A DNA stretch of 64,000 nucleotides, taken from NCBI GenBank assembly GCA_032719365.1, contig CM064872.1:54364891-54428890 (forward strand), written 5' to 3'. Made by a program: the position numbers and the translations under genes. Below are positions 23,401 through 35,634 of the stretch, piece by piece. The notes under the pieces were generated by a model, which saw only the letters and a program-made list of their open reading frames with translations, made no database searches and was not told where the DNA came from. Position 1 is the stretch's first letter, and the number at the start of each line of letters is the position of its first letter. Origin of the DNA: Prinsepia uniflora (Eukaryota; Streptophyta; Magnoliopsida; Rosales; Rosaceae).

Positions 23401-26209
23401 AATTTATATACTCACTCTCTGTAAAGAATTTGATCTCCGCATGAATGCCTCTGTTCCTGAAAGTTGCGTGTCCTCCTTCCTGAATTTCTGCACCAGTTTC
23501 ACAACCAGGGAGAATACATGAGCATTTGGAATTAAAATAAACACGAAACATAGATTTCTGGAACTGATTATGGAAAACAATTTCAATTTGAAAAAATAAT
23601 GGTTTTTATATTTTTAGCAGACAAATTGGTGGGTATGGTGCTAAATGCATATTGTGAAGTTTTAAGGAACCTGTAAAATGCAAAAATTCTGTAAATGATT
23701 CCATTGGATGCCCAGATCATTACAATAGATGGGTACATCTAAAGTCTACATAGTAATAAATATATTAAAGTAGCTAAGGCAAACATATTTCAGCTTATGA
23801 AAGCTGATGTGTTTAAATGCTACAAAGACCAATTGTTGGCTTCTTCTTCTATATATGGAGTTTGAAAAGTGTTAAGGAATATACCTAATGCATATTAAGT
23901 CTCAGAATGTCTAAAATATATGCATGATGTACTTTATTTCAATGGACATCAGCATCATTGCAATCAAAGCCTACATCTATATGATAGTAGATTAGTACGA
24001 GCAGGATGCTGTCACACCCTCTGTTTTTGCTTTCTTTTTTGTCCTTAAATTTCTTATATTAGATCTTTTCACATTCTAATACTTAAGTGCATGTATATGA
24101 GTAAAAGAATGTATATTTTGGCGTTATTTACATGTATACTAGAGGACATTGAATTATGGACTAACATAGGGGGGAAAAACATCAGAAGATGTGCTTGTTC
24201 ATTTAATATGATACTATAAAGCACTGCTTTGGAAGCTTAAGTTGCCTCAATTTGCGCAAAAACATAAAATGGTGCGCACTCAAATGATTAGAGTTTGGGT
24301 AAGGTTTATACATTTTTTTGGGGGGTAACTTAATTTCAATTGTGAACAAATCCTAACAAAATTTCATTGGATAACGTAAAATATGTAATGTTAAATATGT
24401 AAATGTTTATTCTATAAGCAAGAGAATTTAGAGAAAGTAGATTTGTAGATGTTTGAAATAAGTATAAATCTTTTCCACCACAATAAAAGGGAGGCCAAGG
24501 TGTAAGTTTGGCACATCAAGGGGATTGATAAAAGGTAATCCACTCTCACCTTTCTTATTCAAATTGGTCATAGATGCATAGAGCCATTTAGAAAATAGAG
24601 AACAGGAGAAGGAGGAGGGAAACAACTCACAAGAATGTAGACTGGAAGAGCATTGCAGTTTTTTAGCTAGCCTAAGAAATATTTTGGTATCCTGGTGGTG
24701 CTTTACTTGTGGTTAGATACTGGGGCGATAATTTGAATGAGAAAGTATTAAGGCATTCTTGCATTCTACTACATTCCTTTTGGAATCCCAAGCCAAGTAG
24801 CTAATATTACACACTCTAGAGAGAACTTCTGTGGGAACATGTGAAGGGATAAAGGAGTATTGATTCTAATATAGTCCTTAGAAGGTTCCAATTCTCCTTG
24901 GAAAGCATTTCACAAGGTTATCAGTTCCTTCTTTTCTAGTTTTCTTTTTATTTTATTTTTTGTAACTCATCATATTCAGGTCTCGAGCTGAAAGACTCAC
25001 AAGAGTTCATGTACACACTCAAATTCGAACAGCAAGGAAAAACAATGAAGGTTTGACTAACGAGTCTACACATACCTCTAGAGTGCCTAAAAGTTGTCCT
25101 AGCATTCTTCTGTTCCTATTAACCAAGCTGGGGTCCTCTTCCTTTAGCAATACTCTTGGAGCATGATCCGGTGCTGGAATTTCAAAATCCTATACACAAA
25201 ACAAAAATTAAAGTCAACAAAGATTAATGGTCCCACAGCAACACTCCTTGGGAAGTGGAGAGAGTCACATTACCTTCTTTGCGGCTCCTTGATTTCCACC
25301 CCTCCTTGACCAGGCACTTTGTTGATTGGACAACTTCTGATCAGTCTGATTATCTGTCGCTTCTTCAGTTGAATCCTTATTCACATCCTTGGCCTCTTCA
25401 GCATTTTTGATGATTCCCCCATCATCAACCTTCTTCCCAAATCAGAAAATTATTGTTTTTAAACTATGTTAGGAAGAGGAACGAAACAAAGACAACACAA
25501 AATACCCCTTTGCTTACTTGAGGCAAAATACCATTTATCAAGTACGAGTTTTACTTTCTATTCCTTTTCTAATTTCTCAGACTTCTAACAGAGAATAAGA
25601 TAAGGACCGACTAAAGATTAGTTGAAGTCGAATTAGACAACAACTTCGAAATGAAAGAGAAAGGACGGGCACAATCAAATCGTAACAAAATGCAAGGGCT
25701 CTTACCTTGACAACAGCAGACGAGAGCCGGCGCTTTGCAGGAGGTTCATCCTCAGCATCACCCCTATCTGCCTGAAAATTCATTTAATTAACAGTTTAGA
25801 ACTTTAAAGATAAAAACTTTTATCAAAACAAATTCAAATTTCCCAAGAAAATTCCACAGTACGAATAGTCAACATTGAAATTGGAAATAAACAAGTGAGT
25901 AAATTACCGGTCGAGTAAATGCTCGCAGACGAGCACCATTGGCTGCAAAGTTGCGGGGACCAGCCGCCAAGCCTCCTCCTTTACGGAGTCCCCTAGGGTC
26001 TCGAAGCCGTTCCGTAATCTGAACATTTTGAAACGAGCCAATAAAATTAAAATGGAAGGCATGAATACATATATGAATACATATATCCACCTTTGTAGAA
26101 AGAATTATGTATATTTATAGATATAGCAGACCTCGCGCTGTTGACGCTGGAGTTCATCTATCTCCTTGCGGAGCTCGTCCTCCGTTTTCTCAACTGTGGC
26201 GCTCCCCAT
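20419..26209 (-). CDS. PNN: Pinin-family splicing protein (plant pinin ortholog), ten exons
   Basis: Pinin is a nuclear protein associated with the exon junction complex and the ASAP/PSAP complexes, and it acts in pre-mRNA splicing choice; the Arabidopsis counterpart is At1g15200. The exons on the minus strand are 26132-26209, 25908-26018, 25706-25771, 25274-25429, 25076-25189, 23416-23487, 22052-22135, 21835-21935, 21390-21474 and 20419-20805. All introns are GT-AG and the frame is continuous, giving 417 residues. Residues 1-63 hold the N-terminal pinin/SDK segment (MGSATVEKTEDEL, then ITERLRDPRGLR). Residues about 138-289 hold the pinin/SDK/memA domain (DPSLVNRNRRMLGQLLGTLE, then FLQWSEHNKKLSNF, then TKTEPPIYYLPKKP). 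A charged coiled-coil region follows, and the tail from about 360 is Asp/Glu-rich. The start is the first Met of the conserved N-terminus. A hAT transposon begins about 140 bp upstream. No disabling change is seen. Confidence 0.95.
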
Positions 26210-26348
26210 GAGTCGAAGAAAAAGAAGAAAAGTTCGTGTTCAGGAAAACCCTCGAGGCGCGTCTGAAGATGTATGCATTGTTATGGAGCTTTCTAGTCCT
26301 AGGTTCTCTTTGGATGCCCCGACTTCTTTATTCTCGCGGACTTTTGTT
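26210..26348 (-). promoter_or_regulatory. Remaining 5' flank of pinin before the transposon
   Basis: Only about 140 bases separate the pinin start codon from the left end of the hAT element. This stretch must contain at least part of the 5' untranslated region. No clear TATA box is visible on the minus strand, so transcription may start within or beyond the transposon. Confidence 0.45.
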
Positions 26349-27301
26349 TTATGAAAATATCGATATCGACGGATATATCGCTCGCCGAATTTATAGATAT
26401 CTCACTTCAAATATCGATATCGATATCATTTACGGTCAACAAAAATGACAAAAATTGGGTCCAAATGATGGAAATTTGGAATGAAACTTTGGCAAACACT
26501 TAAGTACCCAATAATGGTTATATAAGACTAATAAAAACTATAAAATGACTTTGATATGATAAATATATGATGAATCATATAATAGAATATAGATCTGCCG
26601 ACTAAAATCTTAAAGATAAACTTAAATTAAAACATAATTCCATTGATAATATTGCATTAAAAATATTGTACACATTGAACTTGATCAAAAATAAGTAGAG
26701 TGTCGACTAGCTTGAAAATTAGATTGATCTTGAATCTCTTGATCTACCAAGACACAAAAGTTTTGCCAACTGATGCTATTTGACCAAAAGGAAATGTATT
26801 GTTGGACATAATATTCGTATATCTCCTTTGAATGACCTACTTTTCCTCCATAGATAGGGTAGTTCGGATTTACCCAACTAACTTCTCCATAATCTTCATT
26901 GAGATGGGGATCTTCATAGCCTTCATAACCATGTGACATTTGAAGGAGATGGTTGTCTAACAGGGGGTGACGATATGGACCATAAGCATATGGATCATTT
27001 GAGTTGTTACTAGGATCAGTGCCTAAACTCATTGACTCAAAACTAATTGCCATGGAATCCTCAGAATATGGGTTTCCATAACCTTCATATATGTTTCGTG
27101 TCCGAGTGTAATCTTTTCCGACACCACCGATTCCTACTCCTCCTTCTCTACACCCATGATCATAATCTTGTGTGGCATGAGTGAAATCCGCATCTTCAGT
27201 AAATGGGCTCAAGGGTGCATATGTATCGGTTACATGTTCATTTCCCCCATCATCATCCCCTCCGTCATCCTTGTCTTCATCGTTTGTCTCAACATCATCT
27301 C

Positions 27302-27303
<2 letters not shown>

Positions 27304-27341
<38 letters not shown>
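27304..27341. repeat. (CAT)n microsatellite in transposase tail
   Basis: About twelve CAT/ATC triplets encode a run of twelve Asp residues on the minus strand in the acidic C-terminal tail of the transposase. Confidence 0.9.
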
Positions 27342-28978
27342 TGGAGATTTATTTTGATGAAGTCCCTTACTAGTAGCATCAGCTCGTAAGTCACGTCTAC
27401 CGGTAGAACCAAGCATTGATCTCTCGCATGAAGACATTGACCGCTCACTTCCTACGTCCTCACTCCCCACTTCTTCAGATAGCACTCTATCGACATTAAC
27501 ACCGTGTTCACTAGCAAGATGTGCACTCGAGGGTCAGGCATTACACTATCATCATCCAAGTGAGCTGGCATAATCCATGCTTGAAGTGGATCAGCCTCAT
27601 TACCTTCCACATGTTGACCTGCAATTTCCAACAAGTCAACGTAGTCTTCTTCCACAACTTTACCGGCTTCGGCTTCTTCATCTCTTAACTTGAGTTTCAT
27701 GTTGTAATAACAGAAAACAAGTTGTTCTAACTTAGAATATGCGAGACGATTTCTTTGCTTTGTATGAATTAAAGAAAATGTACTCCAATTTCTCTCACAT
27801 GCCGAAGATGATACCGTTTGTGATAATATACGAACAGCAATTTGTTGCAAGCTGGGAGAAGCTTGGCCATATAGTTCCCACCACTCAGCTGTCAGTATCA
27901 AATTTAATGTAAGGGGTATTATAAAGTGCTAAGTCATAGAATATCAAGTTAAATGCAAGTAATATACCTGGGGGCATTTTCGTTCGTGATTGTACAGCCA
28001 TAGGTGAACGAAATGTTTTCCGACCATCTCTAAAGTTGATCAACTACATTAAAGCTGATGTTAATATAATGCCATAGATGTACAGATTCAAAATTACTCA
28101 TCAAGATTCAAAATAACTCATCAAGGTTCATATATGGTAGTGAACTTACGTCTACTCCAAAATTTTGTAAACCCACTTGTTCATTTGGATTCAGTTTAAG
28201 GAATACTTGTTGAACTGATTGGACAAGGAAGGAGTCATGCCCAACCCCTGCTTGATATTGATATCGGGATTCAAGTAATAAGCTGCAAATCATGGATGAA
28301 CTTTGCTTAGTAAACAACAATAAAATAAAATATTAACAAGTTCAATAAGATAGAAATATACCAGCGGCATGTAAGGGATGCACTAATGTTTTTTCCCATC
28401 GCTCATGTATGATTTTAAGGACCCACTTCTTCCCTTTAAGACGGGTTATCTTTTCTTTCATTCGATTGAACATATCATACAGGATTGGCATGGTTGGGAC
28501 TACCTCTATATCAACAATTTGGAGGATGCAATATAATGGTTCATATATTGATTGCATCATCTCCAAGGACTCCCAGAATCTTTGGTCGAGGATATGAGCC
28601 TCAACCCTCTTGCCTTCCACTTTCCTACTCAATGGGCTACCATGCCATTGATCACTAGTAAACAACCTTCTAAGGCAAACTTTATGTTTAACTATACTGT
28701 TTATACAAATATAGTTGGTTGCGAACCGAGTTGCACCAGGACGAACCAAGTCTCCTTGAAAAAATTCATGCATCTGAGCAAGTAACCATAGATGATTATA
28801 AATGTAGTTAGTTACCTGCCTAGCATTTTTTATGATGAGCGCCATTGTCTCATTCTTCCCAATATCTTCAAATATTAGGTCGATACAATGGGCTGCACAA
28901 GGAGTTCAATAGAGCGGATACGTCTTCATCGGTTCTTTTTCAGCCTTTTTGAAGTTCGACCCATTATCAGTAACTATA

Positions 28979-29059
28979 TGTACAACATTTTGTACTCCAA
29001 CCTCCTGTACAACATTTTGTACTCCAACCTCCTGTACAACATTTTGTACTCCAACCTCC
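28979..29059. repeat. 27-bp unit repeated three times in frame
   Basis: Three identical 27-bp units (28979-29005, 29006-29032, 29033-29059) sit within the DUF659 region of the hAT transposase. On the minus strand each adds nine residues of the VQEVGVQNV type. The frame is kept, so the expansion itself is not disabling, but it lengthens a segment that is single-copy in relatives such as the fragment at 50350. Confidence 0.9.
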
Positions 29060-30251
29060 TGAACAACTTCCTTCAACAAATTTCCTATGTACACATAGTC
29101 TTTATGAAATTTGGAAGAATCAATTGACCTGAGAAATACAGTTGAACCCTTACTATATACCATGAAGTTAATTATGGATAACTTCGTTGGACCGGTCCAA
29201 CCATCGCACATTATGGTACATCCATAAGTTTCCCAGTGTCGCTTTTGTTGCTCCACATACGCCGTCATTTCTTCATACTCCATAGGAAGATATTTATTTT
29301 TCACTTCATATGGAGAAGGAGTGGACACGCCTTCACCTGCAAACCAAAACATAAGTTAGCATTTAATAGTATTTCATAAGCTAAATAAAAATGCATCATA
29401 AATAAATAAATTTATTAAATACCTGCTCATTGGGCTTCAATGATCATATTCTTAAAATGATGAGAGTTGGCTTTATTTGGAGCCACGCCTTCATATATAA
29501 AAAATTTGCTAATATATCGACCCAACTTCTCTTTCGTCCCTTTCCACATCGATTTTACAGTCTTCTGTTGACTTCGTGCGGTTTTGTAGAGTTTTGGTTC
29601 TGGAGGAATTGAAAATGCATCACGCAAACTTTGTGATCGACGCATCTGTTGCGGTGGTTGACGACTGCTACTACCTCCTTGAGCACCACGCATGGACCCA
29701 ACTCCATAATTGTCGACACTTCGCCGTGCCTCATCTCTCGATGCATTTACAACAAAGCGATATGCTGCTCTCTCAGATCTATGCACATCTGGTGGATAAG
29801 CGAATCCATCATCATCCTCTTCATCATCGCTATCATTAATCTAAATGCTCTGTTGAGTGTCCAGTGGATCTCCTCTCAAGCCAGCTCGTATGTTCTCCCC
29901 AATCATATTCTTGGTCTGTTTAGCAGTATCTTTACTTTTGATTCATGTTCTGACCTCATCCCTAATAGCCTTAAGTACATCTTTGCATTTTTGAACATTT
30001 TTTTTTGGATCAAAACCTGCTAGATGAAACTTTAATCGCGTTATGCCTCCACTCTGGAACTGATGTTGACAAAATGAACATATGACACCGTTTTTTATTT
30101 CCAGGAATTGCAATGGCATATTTCCATGCTAGGTCAACTCGTCTAGGTCTTGGAGGCCTTTCACTTACACTTGCACTTGCACTTCCACTAGTCATTTTAT
30201 GAAATCTAAGTTGCATGAAAAATAATTAGAATTTGATAATGACAAATAATA

Positions 30252-31100
30252 AATTAGAACATATATTCTAAGTTAGACTTTGATGATGATAAAAAATTAA
30301 TCAACAAAAAAACATATATTCACAATTTTAATATATGTTCTAAAATAAAACATATATTAAAAATTAAAACAAACATTACCAAATATATGAATTACCCCAT
30401 ATTCTTAATTAAAACATACATTACTAAAATATATTTTAGTAATAAATGACAAGCCATATTATTTACCCCATTTATTATTAATAATACATTACCAAATATA
30501 TTACTAAATATTGCCAAATATATGAATTGGTTGATATTATTTACCTAATAATAAAATTTGATGAATTAGAACATATATTCTAAGTTAGACTTTGATGATG
30601 ATAAAAAATTAATCAACAAAAAAACATATATTCATAATTTTAATATATATTCTAAAATAAAACATATATTAAAAATTAAAACAAATATTACCAAATATAT
30701 GAATTACCACATATTCTTAATTAAAACATACATTACTAAAATATATTTTAGTAATAAATGATAAGCCATATTATTTACCCCATTTATTATTAATAATACA
30801 TTACCAAATATATTACTAAATATTGCCAAATATATGAATTGGTTGATATTATTTACCTAATAATAAAATTTGATGAATTAGAACATATATTTTAAGTTAG
30901 ACTTTGATGATGATAAAAAATTAATCAACAAAAAAACATATATTCATAATTTTAATATATATTCTAAAATAAAACATATATTAAAAATTAAAACAAATAT
31001 TACCAAATATATGAATTACCCCATATTCTTAATTAAAACATACATTACTAAAATATATTTTAGTAATAAATGATAAGCCATATTATTTACCTAATAACAA
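30252..31100. repeat. 312-bp tandem repeat, about 2.7 copies, inside the hAT element
   Basis: Units start at 30252, 30564 and 30876 with the word AATTAGAACATATATT, and the third copy is truncated near 31100. Copies are nearly identical, differing at only a few positions such as 'ttcacaatt' and 'ttcataatt', so the expansion is recent. The array is about 80% A/T and lies just 5' of the transposase start, in the subterminal region of the element. Confidence 0.9.
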
Positions 31101-31211
31101 ATTTTGAATTTTGAAAAAAAAAGTTTAAGGCTTAATCTATTTTTGATATTTGAGGTTTAAAAAAAGTAAAAAATAAATTATATAATTTAATTTCACAACT
31201 AATTAAAAAAT

Positions 31212-31606
31212 ATATATATATATATAAATTAAATGAACTGAAACGAAACGTTCAATTCTATATTACTCAACAGTTCTCGAAGAGTCCAAAGAACAATCAA
31301 TTGTCAATTAGCCCACTTCAAACTTTGGGGAAATCGTGAGAGGGTCAAGGGCGACTGAGAGAGGTGAGTCGACCGTGGTGAGTGAGATGAGTTCTTCGTG
31401 CCAGTGAGGGAGAGACGGCGTCAACCACGGACGAGACGAGACTACGAGAGGTAGTTCGAGACTTCCTTCGAGCAGAGGTGGTTGACTGAGGCTGGGTTCC
31501 TTGTTCGAGCGAGATCGGCTGGCGCGTGAAGATTTGGAGATGCAGCCGGCGTCGACAGATCAGGAGTGGCTGGGTTCCTCCCCCCCCCCCCCCCCCCTCC
31601 CCCCGT
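31212..31606. other. 5' region of the hAT transposase gene with simple repeats
   Basis: An (AT)n run lies at about 31212-31226, and a long poly-C tract interrupted by one T lies at about 31578-31606. The tract lies upstream of the transposase start on the minus strand and may be an assembly-sensitive homopolymer. No coding signal is seen between the two. Confidence 0.5.
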
Positions 31607-31899
31607 CAATTTATGCTTTCGAATGAGGAGTTATGCTTGGTGAGTCCGTGAATGCTATTTGTTGTTTCTTCCCAATTTCTGTTCGTCCGTGGGTGGAAAA
31701 TTGGAAATTGAATTATTGCCTCTGAATTTTTTAATCACTGGTTGTTTGTATCACTGTATGTGATTGATTCGAGATTTTGTTGATTTCTTTTTGAATTATC
31801 GAGTCTGTTCAGTCCGTAATGCTTAAATTCCTTCATCATTTTCATTTTTCTTTTGATTTTGGGCCTTTGTTGTCGAACTTCCTTCGTGTGTTCGATGAC

Positions 31900-32079
31900 T
31901 AGGTCCAAAATCGTGTTTCTCGTCCAATATCGGGAATTTCGGATAATATCGTCGGAAATCGTCGATATGTGTTGATATATGCCGACATCGTCGATATTAA
32001 GGGAAGAAAATCCTTCACCCCCGTTTTAGCTGCCGCCGGCCGGAATTCACGATATATTCCGGCGATTTTTCAATCCGTG
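31900..32079. repeat. Right subterminal region and TIR of the hAT element
   Basis: Many overlapping 'cgatat' and 'atcgtcg' words occur here, and the last 17 bases on the minus strand read CACGGATTGAAAAATCG. The same TIR form (CAAGGATTGAAATATCG) ends the element at 58952-60068. Confidence 0.75.
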
Positions 32080-32254
32080 TTTACACCTTGTAAGTTTGAT
32101 TTCTATTTCAATTCCCACAATTGGTCAAAAAATTTAAGCATAATAAGACCGATTCATATTTGTGAGAGTGGTATATTCTAACCTTTAGCATACGGGACCA
32201 AAATATCAAAGCCAAACTGTTTTATTGGATCGAATCCAATCTGTACCAAAAAAG

Positions 32255-35200
32255 TGAACTTGTTTATTCCCGAAATAAATTACTACGAGCCTAAGGAAGG
32301 TATTTAAGAAATTAAAGACTCAAAGCGTGATTTACGAAAATCATATTCACACAACGTCAAAACCTCATAAGGCAAAGGGGAGAGACGACTTAATTGTCGT
32401 AAAGGAGAAACATGTGTGGATGCACGTATTTATTATCTTCATTATGATGTTTTCTATAAAAGGAGAAGAAACCCTCATCTCAAAAGAAAACTAACAACTC
32501 AATCGAATAAACAAATGGATCAAATTCAGTCAATTTCAACAATTACAAACTCTCAAAAGTAACTTCTTTAACTCCAAAAGCTCGCCTTTATGGCAAAACC
32601 TATCTCTTAAATCCAGTATCAATATTCAATTCTCCTTTCATCCCTTCTTAGTTCTTACTCCAAGAACACCAAACATGCCTTCAAATCCAACATGGATGCC
32701 AAGTTAATTTCTAGAGACTTTCTAACTACCAAACTTCAACCCAACTTGCTTCCGCAGCTTGTTTTGAAGGCCACCGAACACCCCTTTATTTCGACTACCT
32801 CAAACCAATCTCTGAGACCTTCACAATCTCACTCCCCAACGTTATCACATCATTTTACTATTCTGACAACATCTTAGTATGATTTTCAATGTATGTTCAT
32901 CTACTTGATGGTCTCTCGACCAAGATCACCAACTTATGGCTAATGTAGGGATAGTTTTCTTTTTGCACTTGTAATTCTATTCATCATTCTAATATTCAAG
33001 CATTTTACTTTATAAGTGTTTGTATTCCTTTTCTCCCTCTTTACAATTGGTTTCTTCAAGTCTGATTTTGATAATTGGAATATACCAACCAATGAGTTCT
33101 ATGGCTGCATAAGTTATAAAACCATTTTCATGCTCTACCTCAATATTTGATCAGTTTAACTTGAAGAGCTTGATTTGTCTAACTCTCCCTTCTAACTCTG
33201 AATTACACGTTGCTATCATAGATACGCCAGCATTAAACTTGGACTAGGCTTAAAAGAAAATATTTAAAGTCCTCGAATGAGGCATTGAAAAGCACAGCAC
33301 ACGAAAGATGCTCACTTACTCCACTTTTACTTGATTCGAACGAAGGTTCTTGGGCCGCAATTCAGAACCCATTTCTAACCTTGTCTAGTACATAACAGCT
33401 TCTACTAGTGGCATGCCTACTTTGAAGGCAACTAGAAATCCAAATCAGCTACCACAACCCACTTAGGGTAGGACTGTGACACCATGGCACAATGCTTTTG
33501 GCCTTTTCCCTACTCGCCCTAATCACTTACATTGCACTCCACTGCATCAAAATATAGCAAAGAGATCCCTTGCACCCAAATACTTACGTATCCGCTCATT
33601 CAAAAAGTGCCACTAAACGACGATCCTGAATTCCACTACGACAACATTTCGTGCACGAACATAATCTGGCACGCCAAGTGGGACTTTTTGAAATACTTGT
33701 CCTGGTTTCGATAAACGGAATAAAGATGGGATGCTAAAGGGAGATTTGTGAGGTCGACGCCATAGCAAGAAATTCTTGGGCTACCACTAATAAAGGTCAA
33801 TATGGAAACTCCTCGTGATGAAAATCTCAAGGATATCACCAGTTAGTAAAAATCTAAGGAATAATTGATTAAATTCATCAAGGACGCCCTGGCTCTCATC
33901 TGGGCTTAGATAAAGGTTCTGATCGAATAGGTTCAGCAGATCTCCAAGAAAGGGAAAATGGAGCTGAAAGGTAATGCCACCCCATCTCCAGAGGCGGTAA
34001 GCCTAGACAAAGGGAAATGAACCATGGATTCTAGAGTGTCTACTCTAGAACTTGTGATCACGGGGCTTTTGTCCTCAAACGCCTCACCTTTCAAAGTTTT
34101 GGAAATGAGTAGAACCCATGAGGTTTAATTGAAACAAGACAACGAGATCCAGACCAAATATCGACCACCATCCCGGAAAAGTCGAAGGTTAAAATGACTA
34201 AGACCATCCCGAATGACGCTAAGCGTGACTCAGAGAAATGGAGAAGATCTGACAACACGAGGTCATAAAAGGAAATCAAGCCTAACCAAAGGCCACCTCG
34301 TGTAGTCGAACATCATAACATCATGACTGAAATGACCAAAATAAGGCGTATGATTCAAGAATAACCATTGCCTCCTAGAAGAGTAAATGTCTTGACATAC
34401 ATGAAGCCTTACCCTATGTACGTGAACTAGGATAATCCTTTTCCTAGGAACTTCAAACCACTAGCTTTTTCACTCTCTAATAAAGATAGTAGTACGCATC
34501 CTTGAAACATATAGGGAGATTCTCCGCCCAATGTGTAGCTCTTGAGGATAACTTCAATCTCGAGATACGTCTGTTTAACAACTCTCTAGTTGGGAATGTT
34601 TTTTCTTGGTACATTTTGCTGCCAGAAGCCTCCATACACACTTGTAGGCAAATGGAAGACAAGTTCTATGAAGAGTTTTATCGGGTCGAGCCCGAGGTCA
34701 CGATTATTGACCTAACTTCCATCAAGCAAGGAGAGCATGAGACTATTGAGAGCTTGTTTGCCAGGTTTAAAAGGCTGAAGATGAAGTGTAGGTTTCCTAT
34801 GAACAATAGCAAATAATGGCCATTGTTCAGAGAGCATTAAGGTTCTCACTGAGAAAAAAATTCGGTGACACCACTTTCTCATACTTGCAGGAGATAAAGG
34901 TATATGTGTGAAAATTCGAGAGACTGCTAGAAGAAGAATAATGATAGAGGCATAACTCTAAAGTACCCATTTTCTACAAAAATAATAACTTGTTCATCAG
35001 ATAGACCACAAAGAAGTTGAAGAGGAATCATCAGAAAATAGAGAGGGGCATGAACTAGAGGTAGATACAATCGAAATCCAGACTTAAGGCAAAGGGCCTA
35101 TGACCATCAAATTATTAGTCAAACCTATGCGGGATCATAAACCTGCTAATTCGACTAGGGGATACTTTACCAACATGGTCCCAATTTTCACCTCATATCT

Positions 35201-35536
35201 ATTTTACCTGACTAAGACTGGAGAGATATATGATGAATTGGTCAAGAAAAAGTTGATCAAACCTGATCCCAAGTAAGAAATGCCTAGATTAAAGGAAATT
35301 AAGGGGAACCAGTTCTGCGAATGGCATGTATCATCACACCACTTCACAGAAACTTGTGTTCAATTTAGGGATACAATCCAAAGCTTGATAACTTAGGGGC
35401 ATATCACCCTGGCCCCAATACTAGAAACACCAATAATAGTGGACACTAACCTATTCCCTATGGTATTAGTGAACATGGTCGCCTACAATGCTCAAAGCCT
35501 GAAAAAGGCAACATGACCAAAAAAGGTCAAACAAAG
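32255..35536 (+). mobile_element. Ty3/gypsy element, family A, plus-strand copy with 5' LTR
   Basis: The LTR part spans about 32255-33660. It has a TATA box (CTATAAAAG, about 32454) and then text shared with the LTR at 40212-41671. A primer-binding-site-like sequence, TGGCACGCCAAGTGGGAC, begins near 33667. The gag segment at 34502-34816 reads QMEDKFYEEFYRVEPEVTI, then ESLFARFKRLKMKCRFPM. From there to 35536 the sequence is non-coding or full of stops. It is cut at 35536 by a long LTR starting TGTCACGACCC. Confidence 0.75.
34502..34816 (+). pseudogene. Gag fragment of gypsy family A
   Basis: A 104-codon open stretch encodes a retrotransposon Gag segment (EDKFYEEFYRVEPEVTI and FARFKRLKMKCRFPM) that matches the minus-strand copy at 16602-16790. 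The segment lacks its natural start and end and is followed by stops, so it is a remnant. Confidence 0.7.
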
Positions 35537-35634
35537 TGTCACGACCCGTCCCAATCCCCCCGAGATTAACGACGGACGCTCCTGATCCCGTCTGACACGG
35601 AGTGTCAGGCTAGGGAAAATTTGAACCTTTAGCT
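35537..35634 (-). mobile_element. Outer long-LTR fragment, terminal 98 bp
   Basis: It begins TGTCACGACCCGTCCCAATC, the same terminal text as the LTRs at 2134, 3101 and 55475. It is interrupted at 35634 by a solo LTR and continues at 38701, where the word 'tagcccgaccggctaccagag' parallels 'tagccctcgccggggctgtcagag' at 55567. Confidence 0.8.

Larger units (their letters stand above)
26685..30216 (-). pseudogene. hAT transposase (BED finger, DUF659, hAT dimerisation), broken
   Basis: Pieces in order on the minus strand are as follows. A BED-type zinc finger lies at about 29960-30216 (DLAWKYAI, then CSFC and FQSGGITRLKFHLAG). A linker lies at 29427-29786. The DUF659/catalytic region lies at 28906-29352 (CDGWTGPTKLSIINFM, VTDNGSNF) and continues at 28342-28905 (CAAHCIDLIFEDIGK, RPGATRFATNYI). 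Another segment lies at 28108-28320. The hAT C-terminal dimerisation domain lies at 27452-27901 (SSSACERNWSTFSLIHTKQR). A long acidic tail lies at 26685-27485. Disruptions are a frameshift in an A-run at 30091-30096, a stop at 29943-29945, a Trp-to-stop change at 28906-28908 and a frameshift near 27500. Several gaps look like ordinary introns. The intact enzyme would cut and move the element. Confidence 0.85.
26349..32079 (-). mobile_element. Degenerate hAT transposon with DUF659-type transposase
   Basis: The right end is CACGGATTGAAAAATCG on the minus strand (32079 leftwards). The left end at about 26349 reads ATGAAAATATCGATATC with the first bases eroded. Both ends are rich in 'cgatat' words. 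The left 250 bp are an inverted match to 59700-60060 in the non-autonomous element at 58952-60068, which supports the boundary. Between the ends lies a broken transposase gene on the minus strand and a 312-bp tandem repeat. A matching 8-bp TSD could not be seen, probably because the left end is decayed. The element is about 5.7 kb, larger than many hATs because of the internal repeat. Confidence 0.8.

Noticed and set aside
27156..27389. Ile-rich plus-strand frame
   Set aside because: It is the antisense reading of the Asp-run microsatellite in the hAT transposase tail.
31578..31606. Poly-C tract as a biological signal
   Set aside because: Long homopolymers are prone to sequencing error, and no associated feature is seen.
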